Shown here: in pieces, positions 45,304 to 53,822 of the stretch | How positions within the stretch are numbered: position 1 is the stretch's first letter | Layout: every line of letters begins with the position of its first letter | Assembly: GCA_014763895.1 (NCBI GenBank) | Contig: JACXUM010000006.1 | Span: 1-64,000, forward strand | DNA length: 64,000 nt | Direction of reading: 5' to 3' | Origin: Campylobacterales bacterium | GTDB taxonomy: Bacteria > Campylobacterota > Campylobacteria > Campylobacterales > Sulfurovaceae | Position numbers and translations under genes: made by a program | The notes under the pieces: generated by a model | Seen by the model: only the letters and a program-made list of their open reading frames with translations | Told to the model about the DNA's origin: nothing | Database searches by the model: none

Positions 45304-46439
45304 CGCATCGCCTCTGCAACAGCCAATGCCTGCTTATGTTCTGCCACGTCATGACAACGGACAATGCTCGCGCCGTTTTCAACAGCCTTAAGATGAATCG
45401 CCAATGTTCCGGGCAGTCTCTGCTGGGTCGGTGCAGGGATGATCTTGTCGATCATCGACTTTCTGCTTGCGCCGATCAATACTTCACACCCAAAGTAGGT
45501 AAAATGTCTGAGGTTTCGAAGTAACGTAAGATTGTGCTCCAAAGTTTTGCCAAAACCGATCCCTACATCGAGGATGATCTTCTCTCTTGATATTCCCATC
45601 TCCTCACACTTGGCGATACGTTCCTGGAAAAAATCACTCACTTGTGCTGTCACATCTTCATAATGTGGATCTTTCTGCATCGTTTGAGGAGTACCCTGCA
45701 TGTGCATGATACAAAGTTGGGCATCGTACTTAAGCGCCAGCTTTATGATACGCTCATCACTGGCACCTGTGATATCGTTGATGAGTCCAAATCCACTTTG
45801 AAGCGCATACTCTACAACCGTTGGGGTATAACTGTCGATGCTGAAAAGCGCTTTTTCAAAAAGCTTTTGGTTTTTGATCGTATCACAGATCGGCTTGATA
45901 CGCTCAAGCTCCTCTTCTTCACTGACTGCTGCGGCACCAGGACGGGATGAAACCGCACCGATATCGATGATGGAAGCTCCCCCTTCGATCATTTTTAGAC
46001 ACTGTGACAGGGCTCCATCAGCCAGATATCTGCTTCCTTCAAAAAAACTGTCTTCATTGGCATTAATAACCCCCATGATACGAGTGGGATAAGTTTTGGA
46101 AACGATGAATTTGTGAAGCTCTTCAGCCAGCTGTTTAAGCCCAAAAGGCTGTGCCAGCTCTTTGCGGGATAGGATTTTAAGATGTTTTCGCGTACCGATC
46201 AAAATGCAGTCACAAAAAGGCTTCTCGCAGGTAATGACGCCGCCAGGTACGGCAAGCTCCGCACCGATACTGAGGGCATCCTGTTTGAGGATGTTTGCTG
46301 CGGGTGTCTTAATGTTTTTGATGAAAAGGCAATACCACTCCATCTTGTCGGCCATGATGGTTATACCGCCGCTCTCTACACCAAGCGCTTTAAGCGCTGC
46401 TCTTTTGTCTGCAATATTCCCAAGCCTGTAAATATGCAT
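45300..46439 (-). CDS. folP: Dihydropteroate synthase with N-terminal extension
   Basis: A 379-residue enzyme of folate synthesis that joins pterin diphosphate and p-aminobenzoate. The TIM-barrel motifs are RIMGVINANEDSFFEGS, ASIIDIGAVSSRPGA and LDVGIGFGKTLEHN. The first ~115 residues are not part of the usual barrel; Campylobacter and Helicobacter FolP proteins are of similar length. The gene lies in the order lysC-hobA-holB-folP also found in H. pylori (HP1229-HP1232). Confidence 0.93.
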   Translation of the reverse strand: MHIYRLGNIADKRAALKALGVESGGITIMADKMEWYCLFIKNIKTPAANILKQDALSIGAELAVPGGVITCEKPFCDCILIGTRKHLKILSRKELAQPFGLKQLAEELHKFIVSKTYPTRIMGVINANEDSFFEGSRYLADGALSQCLKMIEGGASIIDIGAVSSRPGAAAVSEEEELERIKPICDTIKNQKLFEKALFSIDSYTPTVVEYALQSGFGLINDITGASDERIIKLALKYDAQLCIMHMQGTPQTMQKDPHYEDVTAQVSDFFQERIAKCEEMGISREKIILDVGIGFGKTLEHNLTLLRNLRHFTYFGCEVLIGASRKSMIDKIIPAPTQQRLPGTLAIHLKAVENGASIVRCHDVAEHKQALAVAEAMR

Positions 46440-46481
46440 CCAGTTGATCCTTTTGTGCTTGTTTAGCTGAGTAGACTTATT

Positions 46482-47096
46482 TTACCTTTTTTTTCTTGCC
46501 AAAAGTTTTAAAAGAAGCGTAGTAAGTACAAACGAGGAAGGAGATCCCATATCCAGAGCAATATAGGCATTCGAAAAGAGCATCAGTGTTTTCTCATCCA
46601 GCTCATACCGGTCTGAATGCAATGCAGCTTTGGATATCTGCTGGACAAGATTTTTCATCTCTTTGGCATCCGTACGCTGATGGGATTGGATAAAACCATA
46701 GACATTGCCTAAAGAGAGTTGTTCAATATCCAAATCCAAAGGATTCTCTTCCTCCGTCCGGGAAAGAACCTTCATAGGAAGCCTTGAACGAATCGTTGAA
46801 AGTATGGTAGATTTGCTTGGCGTTATCAAAATAAATTCGGTCTTTGCAGGCGGCTCTTCAATGATTTTCAGCAGTTTGTTCTGCACAACAGGAGGAAAGA
46901 GTTTGGCACCCAGGATGATAATGGTCGGCTCTTCACTGGCAATATAGGCTTTTTCAATCGCCAGTTTGGCATCCTCGACCAAAAAGCTATCCTCTTTGAC
47001 GATCTTCACCAACCGCTCGGTCGTTTTTAGCGCCTCAAGCTCGGCAATAGTCTCTTCGATATGATGGGTTATAAGGACTTGGCTGACCAGTTTCAT
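46482..47096 (-). CDS. holB: DNA polymerase III delta-prime subunit, short form
   Basis: A 204-residue clamp-loader subunit. The part LLKIIEEPPAKTEFILITPSKSTILSTIRSR is the conserved SRC-like motif (with STIRSR) of delta-prime. There is no Walker A site, and the N-terminal ATPase fold is shortened, as in the short holB products of this phylum. It overlaps hobA by 4 bases (ATGA) and is followed by folP. Confidence 0.87.
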   Translation of the reverse strand: MKLVSQVLITHHIEETIAELEALKTTERLVKIVKEDSFLVEDAKLAIEKAYIASEEPTIIILGAKLFPPVVQNKLLKIIEEPPAKTEFILITPSKSTILSTIRSRLPMKVLSRTEEENPLDLDIEQLSLGNVYGFIQSHQRTDAKEMKNLVQQISKAALHSDRYELDEKTLMLFSNAYIALDMGSPSSFVLTTLLLKLLARKKR

Positions 47097-47641
47097 GCTT
47101 CGGGCTCTAAATCCCCAAAGAGCATTGCTGAAACCGTTTTATCAAAAAGCTTGTAAAGCTGTAAAAGCTTGATATCCAACAATGAATCTGCGTTTCTCAA
47201 CGCAAAACTGTTCTGCACTTCCTGGTCCATAACCCAAAGAAAACTATCATCGTTTCTATAGGCTATCTTGGTATAAGGATGATCTCCTTTGCCGATATAC
47301 CAGATAAAATATCCGTTGGGATAGGAGATATCAAGCATATCTTCAAGCAATTGGATATCCTGTGTATTTTGAATCGAAGAAAGATTCGGGAAAAGTTCTA
47401 CGAGTTGATAGAAAGGCAGAAGCGGCCTGTTCTTTTGCAGATCATTCACCGCATTAAGAATGTATTTCCCAAACCATTTACGGGATTCATCTGTCAAGAC
47501 CAATACGGTCTTGCCTTCCAATATCTGGACAACGGCACTTTTAACCAACGGAGCCCATTCATAACGGTGCTCTTCCATCCAAGAAAAGCATGACTCCTCT
47601 TCTCTGATGGCTAAAAGTGTCCAGTTTAAAAGCTGTTTCAT
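47093..47641 (-). CDS. hobA: HobA, DnaA-binding initiation factor
   Basis: A 182-residue cytosolic protein found only in Campylobacterota. It tetramerises, binds domain I of DnaA and promotes its oligomerisation at oriC. The recognisable pattern compared with H. pylori HobA is VLTDESRKWFGKYILNAVNDLQKNRPLLP, PNGYFIWYIGKG, SFLWVMDQEV and DSLLDIKLLQLYKLFDKTV. Its place between lysC and holB matches HP1230. The presence of hobA is one of the strongest signs of the phylum of this DNA. Confidence 0.93.
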   Translation of the reverse strand: MKQLLNWTLLAIREEESCFSWMEEHRYEWAPLVKSAVVQILEGKTVLVLTDESRKWFGKYILNAVNDLQKNRPLLPFYQLVELFPNLSSIQNTQDIQLLEDMLDISYPNGYFIWYIGKGDHPYTKIAYRNDDSFLWVMDQEVQNSFALRNADSLLDIKLLQLYKLFDKTVSAMLFGDLEPEA

Positions 47642-47645
47642 ACGA

Positions 47646-48851
47646 TTACTTGTCTAATTCGTAAGCTTCATGCAGCATACGGATAGCCAATTCTCCGTAT
47701 TTCTCATCAATGATCATCGATACTTTGATCTCAGAAGTAGAGATCATCTGGATGTTGATGTTGCTTGCTGCCAATACCCTGAATGCTTTTGCAGCTACTC
47801 CGGCATGTGATTTCATACCTACACCTACTACAGAGACCTTGCAGATATGATCGTCAAAATCCATTCCCTGGATATCATGGTCAAATTTTTCCATTACTCT
47901 TCTGGCATTTGCAAGTTCACTCTGAGGTACGGTAAAGCCAAGGTTGGTAGAACCATCCGTTCCCGTATTTTGGATGATCATATCGACATTGATGTTTTCA
48001 TTGGCCAATTTTGTAAATATCTCCGCTGCAATACCCGGTTTGTCTGAAACACCCCTGAGTGTTACTCTTGCCTGGTTTTTGTCTAGAACGACACCACTGA
48101 CCAATACTTCTTCCATACTGTTATTCTCCTCTGTTATAAGTGTACCTTCATTATCGTTGAAACTGCTTTTCGCATACAGTTTCACATTCAATTTTTTAGC
48201 CAATTCTACCGAACGGTTCTGTAATACCTTTGCTCCCAAAGAAGAGAGCTCAAGCATCTCATCGTAAGAAATCGTATCAAGTTTTTTTGCTTTCGGCTCG
48301 ATACGCGGATCTGTCGTATAGATGCCATCTACGTCCGAGTAGATCTCACACTGATCGGCTTTCAATACACCTGCTATCGCAACGGCCGAAAGGTCCGACC
48401 CTCCTCGTCCAAGTGTCGTTACATGCCCTTCTTTTGTCATTCCCTGGAAACCGGCTACAATGACGATCTTCCCTTCCTTTATGGCATTTTGCATAGCAGC
48501 AGGATTGATCGACTCGATACGCGCATACGTATGGATGTCATCGGTAACGATACCGGCCTGACGTCCGCTCATTGCAACCGCATCAAAACCTTTGGACTGC
48601 AATGCGATAGCAAGCAGTGCTGCTGTAACTCTCTCACCTGAACTAAGGAGCATATCCATCTCTTTTTTTGCAGGGTTCGGCGTAAAATGTGTCGCATAGT
48701 CAATGAGCTTATTTGTTTCACCGCTCATTGCCGAGACGACCACAACGATATCATTTCCCGCTGCTTTGACCTTTGCAACACGGTTTGCGACATTCTCGAT
48801 ACGGTCAAGATTTCCGACGCTTGTTCCTCCATACTTATGTACGACTAACAT
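47646..48851 (-). CDS. lysC: Aspartate kinase
   Basis: A 401-residue kinase, first step of the lysine, threonine and methionine pathway. N-terminal VHKYGGTSVGNLDRI and MSGETNKLI belong to the kinase, followed by TTLGRGGSDLSAVAIA. Two C-terminal ACT domains (VTLRGVSDKPGIAAEIF and KVSVVGVGMKSHAGVAAKAF) suggest lysine or threonine feedback. dapE of the same pathway is at 19171-20283. No lysine riboswitch fits in the 65 bases upstream. Confidence 0.96.
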   Translation of the reverse strand: MLVVHKYGGTSVGNLDRIENVANRVAKVKAAGNDIVVVVSAMSGETNKLIDYATHFTPNPAKKEMDMLLSSGERVTAALLAIALQSKGFDAVAMSGRQAGIVTDDIHTYARIESINPAAMQNAIKEGKIVIVAGFQGMTKEGHVTTLGRGGSDLSAVAIAGVLKADQCEIYSDVDGIYTTDPRIEPKAKKLDTISYDEMLELSSLGAKVLQNRSVELAKKLNVKLYAKSSFNDNEGTLITEENNSMEEVLVSGVVLDKNQARVTLRGVSDKPGIAAEIFTKLANENINVDMIIQNTGTDGSTNLGFTVPQSELANARRVMEKFDHDIQGMDFDDHICKVSVVGVGMKSHAGVAAKAFRVLAASNINIQMISTSEIKVSMIIDEKYGELAIRMLHEAYELDK

Positions 48852-48916
48852 AGGGTATTCATTCCTTTCTTTTCTATTTTTTCCAAATCAAACCTTCCTT
48901 CTCTCTATTTTACGTT

Positions 48917-49402
48917 TTAGATCAGTCCCTCTTGCATGAAATAGTCAATCACTTTGCGATAAACTTTTTTCTTGAAATAGGTTACTTTTTTAAATAACTC
49001 GTCATAATCTACAAATTCATGCTCCACAAATTCAGGCACTGCATAGGCATTAAGGTCAATCACAGCCTCCTCTTTGAGGCGGACCAAAAAGTATTTTTGC
49101 TTCTGCCCGTCAAAAGGATACTGCTTGCCTCTGGCCATCTTAGGGAAATCATATGATATCCACTCAGGAAACTCCCCCAATATTTCCACATCACTACAAC
49201 CGATCTCTTCCTCCAGCTCTCTGAACAATGCTTCTTCAGGGCTTTCACCATCATCGATCCCACCCTGCGGAAATTGCCATGCATTTTTGATATCACTGCG
49301 ATGAGCGACAAAAAATTCACATTTTTGCGGATATTTTGAAGAGAGGATGACGGCTGCAACATTCGGACGATAACACTTCTGCTTTTGCATCTTTTTTCTC
49401 AC
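48917..49402 (-). CDS. rppH: RNA pyrophosphohydrolase (Nudix, RppH/NudH)
   Basis: A 161-residue Nudix hydrolase that removes pyrophosphate from mRNA 5' ends or hydrolyses dinucleoside polyphosphates. The Nudix box GGIDDGESPEEALFRELEEE is complete, preceded by AWQFPQ. In H. pylori the homologous gene (HP1228) is likewise next to lysC and hobA. The start is GTG with AGGA eight bases upstream; an ATG four codons later is possible. It has the RppH-type FxxP-F-x-GQK block as YPFDGQKQKYFLV. Confidence 0.93.
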   Translation of the reverse strand: MRKKMQKQKCYRPNVAAVILSSKYPQKCEFFVAHRSDIKNAWQFPQGGIDDGESPEEALFRELEEEIGCSDVEILGEFPEWISYDFPKMARGKQYPFDGQKQKYFLVRLKEEAVIDLNAYAVPEFVEHEFVDYDELFKKVTYFKKKVYRKVIDYFMQEGLI

Positions 49403-49478
49403 TTCTTTCTTCCTGCGGTCCGGCTCAATATTTTCTGCTATTATTTTATCAAAAATGCCATTAAAAAAGTGAGTTATT

Positions 49479-50534
49479 GTGTTAGTCTATCTTCATATTC
49501 CCTATTGTGATTCAAAGTGCCATTACTGCAGCTTCAATTCTTATGTAGATAAATTTGATACCAGAAAAGAGTATATGCACTCGCTTCATCAGCAACTGGT
49601 TTTTGAGCTGAAACGTTTCAACGCCAACAGAGGAAGCATCAAAACCCTTTTTATTGGGGGGGGGACCCCTTCTACCATTCCGGCAGAACTTTATGAACCC
49701 ATTTTTAAACTGCTCAAACCTTATTTGAGAGAAAATGCAGAGATCACTGCCGAGGCCAATCCCAATTCGGCTACCCCAACCTGGCTGGCAGGAATGAAAA
49801 AACTCGGAGTCAACCGGATCAGTTTTGGTGTGCAAAGCTTTGACGAAGCCAAACTCAAAGCACTCAACCGAGCACACTCGCCAAAGCAGGCAAAAGAAGC
49901 GATCCATACGGCAAAATCACTGGGATTTGACCACCTTTCGCTTGATTTGATCTATAACTACAGGGGAGACACAAAAGCCTTGCTTCAAAAAGATATCGAA
50001 AAGGCTTTTTCACTGCCCATCGATCATATCTCCGCGTATGAACTGACCATAGAAGAAGGAACCGTATTTTCAAAAAATCCACAAGCAAGACAGGAGGATG
50101 ACGATCTGGCTTTTTTTGTCACCGAAGAGATCACACAAAGAGGATTTGAACAGTATGAGATTTCAAACTACGGAAAGTATCAGAGCGAACATAACAAAGG
50201 GTATTGGCGACTGGAGAACTATATCGGAGCAGGTGCCGGTGCAGTAGGCTTTTTAGAGGACCGCCGTTTCTATCCACAAACTGATATCGAAAGCTACATT
50301 AACCATCCTCTGTCCATTGCCGAAGAGATTTTGAGTGAAACCCAATTACTTACAGAAAAGATATTTTTGGGACTGCGTTCCAATGTTGGATTGGATCAAA
50401 CGATCCTTACATCCAAAATGATTGAAAAAGCAATGTTTTTAACAGATGAAGGCAAACTCACACTGCAGAACGGTATTTTTTACAATCCGAATTATTTTCT
50501 CACCGATTCGGTGGCACTCTATCTACTCGATTAA
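49479..50534 (+). CDS. hemW: HemW-type radical SAM protein
   Basis: A 351-residue radical-SAM protein of the HemN superfamily. The cluster motif is HIPYCDSKCHYCSF, and TLFIGGGTPSTI, NRISFGVQSFDEAKL and LSLDLIYNYRGDTK follow. Such short HemN-like proteins without the N-terminal extension of true HemN are HemW heme chaperones, often misannotated as coproporphyrinogen oxidases. The start is a GTG with a weak ribosome site. tatB follows after 57 bases. Confidence 0.9.
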   Translation: MLVYLHIPYCDSKCHYCSFNSYVDKFDTRKEYMHSLHQQLVFELKRFNANRGSIKTLFIGGGTPSTIPAELYEPIFKLLKPYLRENAEITAEANPNSATPTWLAGMKKLGVNRISFGVQSFDEAKLKALNRAHSPKQAKEAIHTAKSLGFDHLSLDLIYNYRGDTKALLQKDIEKAFSLPIDHISAYELTIEEGTVFSKNPQARQEDDDLAFFVTEEITQRGFEQYEISNYGKYQSEHNKGYWRLENYIGAGAGAVGFLEDRRFYPQTDIESYINHPLSIAEEILSETQLLTEKIFLGLRSNVGLDQTILTSKMIEKAMFLTDEGKLTLQNGIFYNPNYFLTDSVALYLLD

Positions 50535-50591
50535 GGTCGCCTCTAATTATTTTTTAGATAAAATTAGCCATTTTAATAGAAGGTCACGCAC

Positions 50592-51017
50592 ATGTTTGGA
50601 ATCGGTTTTACCGAATTACTAATGATTGCCATTATCGCGATACTCTTTTTAGGGCCTGATAAGCTGCCTGAAACGATGGTACAGATCGCCAAATTTATCC
50701 GAACTATTCAAAGGACCATCAGTGATGCTAAAAGTTCTTTGGAAGAAGAGATGAAAATCGCCGATCTCAAAGAAGAGGCCATGAGCTATAAAAAACAGCT
50801 CAATGAAGCCACGGATGAACTCAAATCGTTTAAAAATATCGGCGCCAATCCGGTCAAAGAGCTCGGGGAGGCACTCAATGATGCGAAAAAAAGCTATGAT
50901 GCCGAACCTTCAGCCAAAGAAGAATCTCAAAATATTGCTACACAGATAGAACCTAAAAGGGATACGGTCACCTTTGAGAAAAAGAAAACACAAAACGATG
51001 ATAAAGGCGATGCATAA
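50592..51017 (+). CDS. tatB: Sec-independent translocase protein TatB
   Basis: A 141-residue membrane protein. The N-terminal helix MFGIGFTELLMIAIIAILFLGPDKLPE with its FLGPDKLP hinge is diagnostic of TatB, followed by an amphipathic helix and an acidic tail. It binds TAT substrates together with TatC. tatC begins at the last base of its stop codon (TAATG). tatA is not in the window. Confidence 0.93.
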   Translation: MFGIGFTELLMIAIIAILFLGPDKLPETMVQIAKFIRTIQRTISDAKSSLEEEMKIADLKEEAMSYKKQLNEATDELKSFKNIGANPVKELGEALNDAKKSYDAEPSAKEESQNIATQIEPKRDTVTFEKKKTQNDDKGDA

Positions 51018-52000
51018 TGTTCAATGAACTTAGACCACATCTGGCCGAATTACGAAAAAGACTCGGGCTTTCTGTTCTTTCTGTCTTTATTGCTTTTATC
51101 ATTGCTTTTAGCTTCCATGAAGCCATCCTGACATGGATAACACAACCGCTCAATGACGCGCTTACGCAAGTCGGACGCATCATCGAATCCCAGGAAAAAG
51201 CAACCTGGAAACTTAAAACTGAAGAACAAAATCTTACAAAACAGGTAGAACCAACAACACCTCAGTCATCAGCGGCAAAACTCCAAACGAAACTTGAAGA
51301 AGCTGCTTCATTGGCAGATGAAAAACTTGGCGCCGTGATAAAAGATGCGGCTTTGGCTGCAAAAGAACTTACTTTGGCACTCCAACAAAAAGATGCCAAT
51401 GTCACGCATCCTGAGAACTTCGAAGGCAAGATCACGACCCATCAGGTCGGCGGTGCCTTTTTTGTTGCATTGAAAGTCTCTTTCTTTGCAGGCCTGCTTG
51501 GTGCGATCCCTTTTGTTCTCTATCAGATATGGATGTTCGTTGCTCCGGGGCTTTATGCCAATGAAAAGAAGATGGTGCTTCCATTCGTCTTTGGCGGCTC
51601 GATCATGTTTCTCATCGGTGTGCTTTTTTCCTACTATGTGGTAACGCCGTTTGGGTTCCAATTCCTTATCACATTTGGATCATTCCTCTATACGCCATTC
51701 ATCAATATCGAAGATTATGTCGGTTTCTTTACCAAAATTATGGTCGGTTTCGGTATCGCCTTTGAATTGCCTGTGTTTGCCTATTTCCTGGCTCTTCTTG
51801 GACTGATTACTGATCGTACGCTGATTGATTTCTTTAGATATGCCGTCGTCATCATCTTTATCCTTGCAGCTATTTTGACACCGCCGGATGCATTGACCCA
51901 GCTGCTTATGGCATTTCCGCTAGTCCTTCTGTATGGACTTTCTATTCTCATAGTGCGATTGGTCAATCCTGCCCCAAAAACAGAAAATGAAACAAAATAA
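51017..52000 (+). CDS. tatC: Sec-independent translocase protein TatC with periplasmic insertion
   Basis: A 327-residue TAT receptor, longer than the usual ~250. The core is intact: HLAELRKRLGLSVLSVFIAF at the start, then from residue 140 on AFFVALKVSFFAGLLGAIPFVLYQIWMFVAPGLY, FGIAFELPVFAYFL and LTPPDALTQLLMAFPL. Between the first helix and the second, about residues 51-137, is an extra ~85-residue Ala/Glu/Lys-rich stretch, probably a coiled coil, where normal TatC has a short periplasmic loop. The molybdoenzyme of 12430-15756 is one predicted client. Confidence 0.93.
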   Translation: MFNELRPHLAELRKRLGLSVLSVFIAFIIAFSFHEAILTWITQPLNDALTQVGRIIESQEKATWKLKTEEQNLTKQVEPTTPQSSAAKLQTKLEEAASLADEKLGAVIKDAALAAKELTLALQQKDANVTHPENFEGKITTHQVGGAFFVALKVSFFAGLLGAIPFVLYQIWMFVAPGLYANEKKMVLPFVFGGSIMFLIGVLFSYYVVTPFGFQFLITFGSFLYTPFINIEDYVGFFTKIMVGFGIAFELPVFAYFLALLGLITDRTLIDFFRYAVVIIFILAAILTPPDALTQLLMAFPLVLLYGLSILIVRLVNPAPKTENETK

Positions 52001-52017
52001 TATATATTGTCCCTACA

Positions 52018-52057
52018 ATACGACTCGTCGTATGAGCCAACTGCTGAAGTTGACTCA
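52018..52057. other. Two adjacent hairpins between tatC and queA
   Basis: ATACGAC (52018-52024) and GTCGTAT (52027-52033) are exact complements two bases apart. Directly after, TGAG-c-CAACT (52033-52042) pairs with AGTTG-a-CTCA (52048-52057) around a 5-base loop, with one mismatch. No T-run follows, so this is a structured spacer rather than a clear terminator. It may have a role in mRNA processing between tatC and queA. Confidence 0.45.
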
Positions 52058-52093
52058 GTGTAGCTTTATGTGCTCTGCCTCAAAAGTGTTCCT

Positions 52094-53122
52094 ATGAATA
52101 ATAATCCTGAACTATTGACAAGCAGCTATGATTATAACCTGCCAGAAGAACTGATCGCTTCCACTCCTGTCTATCCAAGAGACCATGCAAAACTGCTGGT
52201 CTATGACAGAAAAACCGATACCATCACCCACACCACCTTTAAACATATTTTGGAATTTATTCCTAAAGAGTGCGATGTTTTTTTAAACGATACCCGTGTG
52301 ATCAAGGCTCGTATTTTCGGGCAAAAAGAAAGCGGAGGAAAAGTCGAACTCCTTTTCAACAAGCCCCTTAATGCACACCATTTCCTGGTTCTCATAAGAG
52401 GTAAAGTAAAGATAGGTACCAAGCTCTTCTTTGAGGAAGGACTGAGTGCCAAAGTAACCGCTTTAAATGATGACGGTTCAAGGGTCGTTATCTTTACAAA
52501 AGACGGCAAAGAGATACGATTTGAAGATTTGGTTTTGATCCTTGATGAGATAGGCCATATTCCTCTGCCACCTTACATGCAGCGCGAAGACAATAAAGAG
52601 GATGAAAGAGACTACCAGACGCTCTTTGCCAAAAATTCTGGTGCCGTAGCCGCACCAACGGCTTCATTGCACTTTACGCCTGAACTGTTTGCAGAGCTCA
52701 AGGCAAGATATCATACTTACACCATAACACTGCACGTCGGTGCAGGTACATTCAAACCGGTCGAAGCTAAAAAGATTCTCGACCATCCGATGCATTCTGA
52801 GTATTATCATATTACTGACGAGGCTGCAAAAGTGATCCAAAGCGACAGGCCCATTTTGGCTATCGGCACTACCGTAACCCGAACAGTAGAGTATTATATT
52901 CGTACACATCAACCAGAAGGCGAATGCGACCTCTTTTTAAATCCACTCAATCCGCCGCAAAGAGTTACCCATCTACTCACGAATTTCCATCTGCCAAAAA
53001 GTACACTCATTATGCTGGTAAGCAGCTTCATTGGGCGTGAAAAAACGTTACAATTATATCAAGAAGCAATCAAAGAGAAATATCGATTTTTTTCATATGG
53101 GGATACGATGCTTATACTTTGA
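52094..53122 (+). CDS. queA: S-adenosylmethionine:tRNA ribosyltransferase-isomerase
   Basis: A 342-residue enzyme of the queuosine pathway that forms epoxyqueuosine on tRNA. Motifs are YDYNLPEELIASTPVYPRDHAKLLV, FLNDTRVIKARIFG, the GAVAAPTASLHFT block and HVGAGTFKPVEA. The ATG at 52094 gives the usual N-terminus. A GTG at 52070 would add eight residues; neither has a good ribosome site. A 12-residue spacing separates it from the next gene. Confidence 0.95.
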   Translation: MNNNPELLTSSYDYNLPEELIASTPVYPRDHAKLLVYDRKTDTITHTTFKHILEFIPKECDVFLNDTRVIKARIFGQKESGGKVELLFNKPLNAHHFLVLIRGKVKIGTKLFFEEGLSAKVTALNDDGSRVVIFTKDGKEIRFEDLVLILDEIGHIPLPPYMQREDNKEDERDYQTLFAKNSGAVAAPTASLHFTPELFAELKARYHTYTITLHVGAGTFKPVEAKKILDHPMHSEYYHITDEAAKVIQSDRPILAIGTTVTRTVEYYIRTHQPEGECDLFLNPLNPPQRVTHLLTNFHLPKSTLIMLVSSFIGREKTLQLYQEAIKEKYRFFSYGDTMLIL

Positions 53123-53133
53123 CAGAGGATTAA

Positions 53134-53772
53134 ATGAAAAAAAATTTTTGTGTATATTCGCTCATCATACTATCTTTTTTCCTTATAGGATGTAATGAAA
53201 GTCCCCAAGGGCCCAAACCCTACTGCTATCCCAACTACGATATCATCAAGCCAGAAACAATTTGCAAACCCAATCGTGAAAATATCCAAAAACTGCTTGA
53301 CAGTTATCTTGGTAAACCGTATGTCTGGGCTGAAGAGGGGCCTTATGCTTTCGACTGCTCAGGTCTTACCTATAACATCTACGGCTCTATGGGTGTCGAA
53401 ATTCCAAGGGTAGCCAGAGAACAGGCAAAAATAGGCAAAAACATACCTTATTCAAAACTCTATTATGGCGATCTGATCTTTTTTGGATCAATCAATCCAA
53501 GAAGTACCAGGATCAGCCATGTCGGTATCTATTTGGGAGATGGATGGTTCGCACATGCCAGCAGTAAAGACAGAAAAGTCACTATTAGCAATTTTGCAAA
53601 AGAACCGGTTTATTTCAAACGTATCAAAATGTGCAAACGGTACCTGAGCAAAAGCGAAAGATCACTGTTTATGACCTGCGATGCTCAACTTGAAAAGATG
53701 AAGATCACTGATACGCGCCATACAACACCATGGCAGCCTACGATGAAACTGCCTTTGAAAGCAGTACCGTAA
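53134..53772 (+). CDS. NlpC/P60 lipoprotein endopeptidase, first of a tandem pair
   Basis: A 212-residue periplasmic lipoprotein with signal peptide and lipobox LIGC (Cys 20). The NlpC/P60 domain covers about 45-160, with catalytic Cys in YAFDCSGLTYN, the His in ISHVGIYLG and a later HAS block. Such enzymes cut peptidoglycan stem peptides, usually D-Glu-mDAP. The mature N-terminus is Pro-rich. It lacks the SPOR domain of its neighbour. The stretch YVWAEEGP and flanks is shared with the next gene. Confidence 0.88.
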   Translation: MKKNFCVYSLIILSFFLIGCNESPQGPKPYCYPNYDIIKPETICKPNRENIQKLLDSYLGKPYVWAEEGPYAFDCSGLTYNIYGSMGVEIPRVAREQAKIGKNIPYSKLYYGDLIFFGSINPRSTRISHVGIYLGDGWFAHASSKDRKVTISNFAKEPVYFKRIKMCKRYLSKSERSLFMTCDAQLEKMKITDTRHTTPWQPTMKLPLKAVP

Positions 53773-53810
53773 TTAAGCAAACTTTAAACGCAGGAGACAA
53801 AAAAATAGTC

Positions 53811-53816
53811 TATAAT
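53811..53816 (+). promoter_or_regulatory. -10 element 6 bases before the second NlpC/P60 gene
   Basis: A perfect TATAAT ends 6 bases before the ATG at 53823, so transcription would start at or next to the start codon. That would give a leaderless or near-leaderless message. The same geometry recurs upstream of ruvX and of the MFS gene at 60459. Confidence 0.5.
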
Positions 53817-53822
53817 TAGTAC

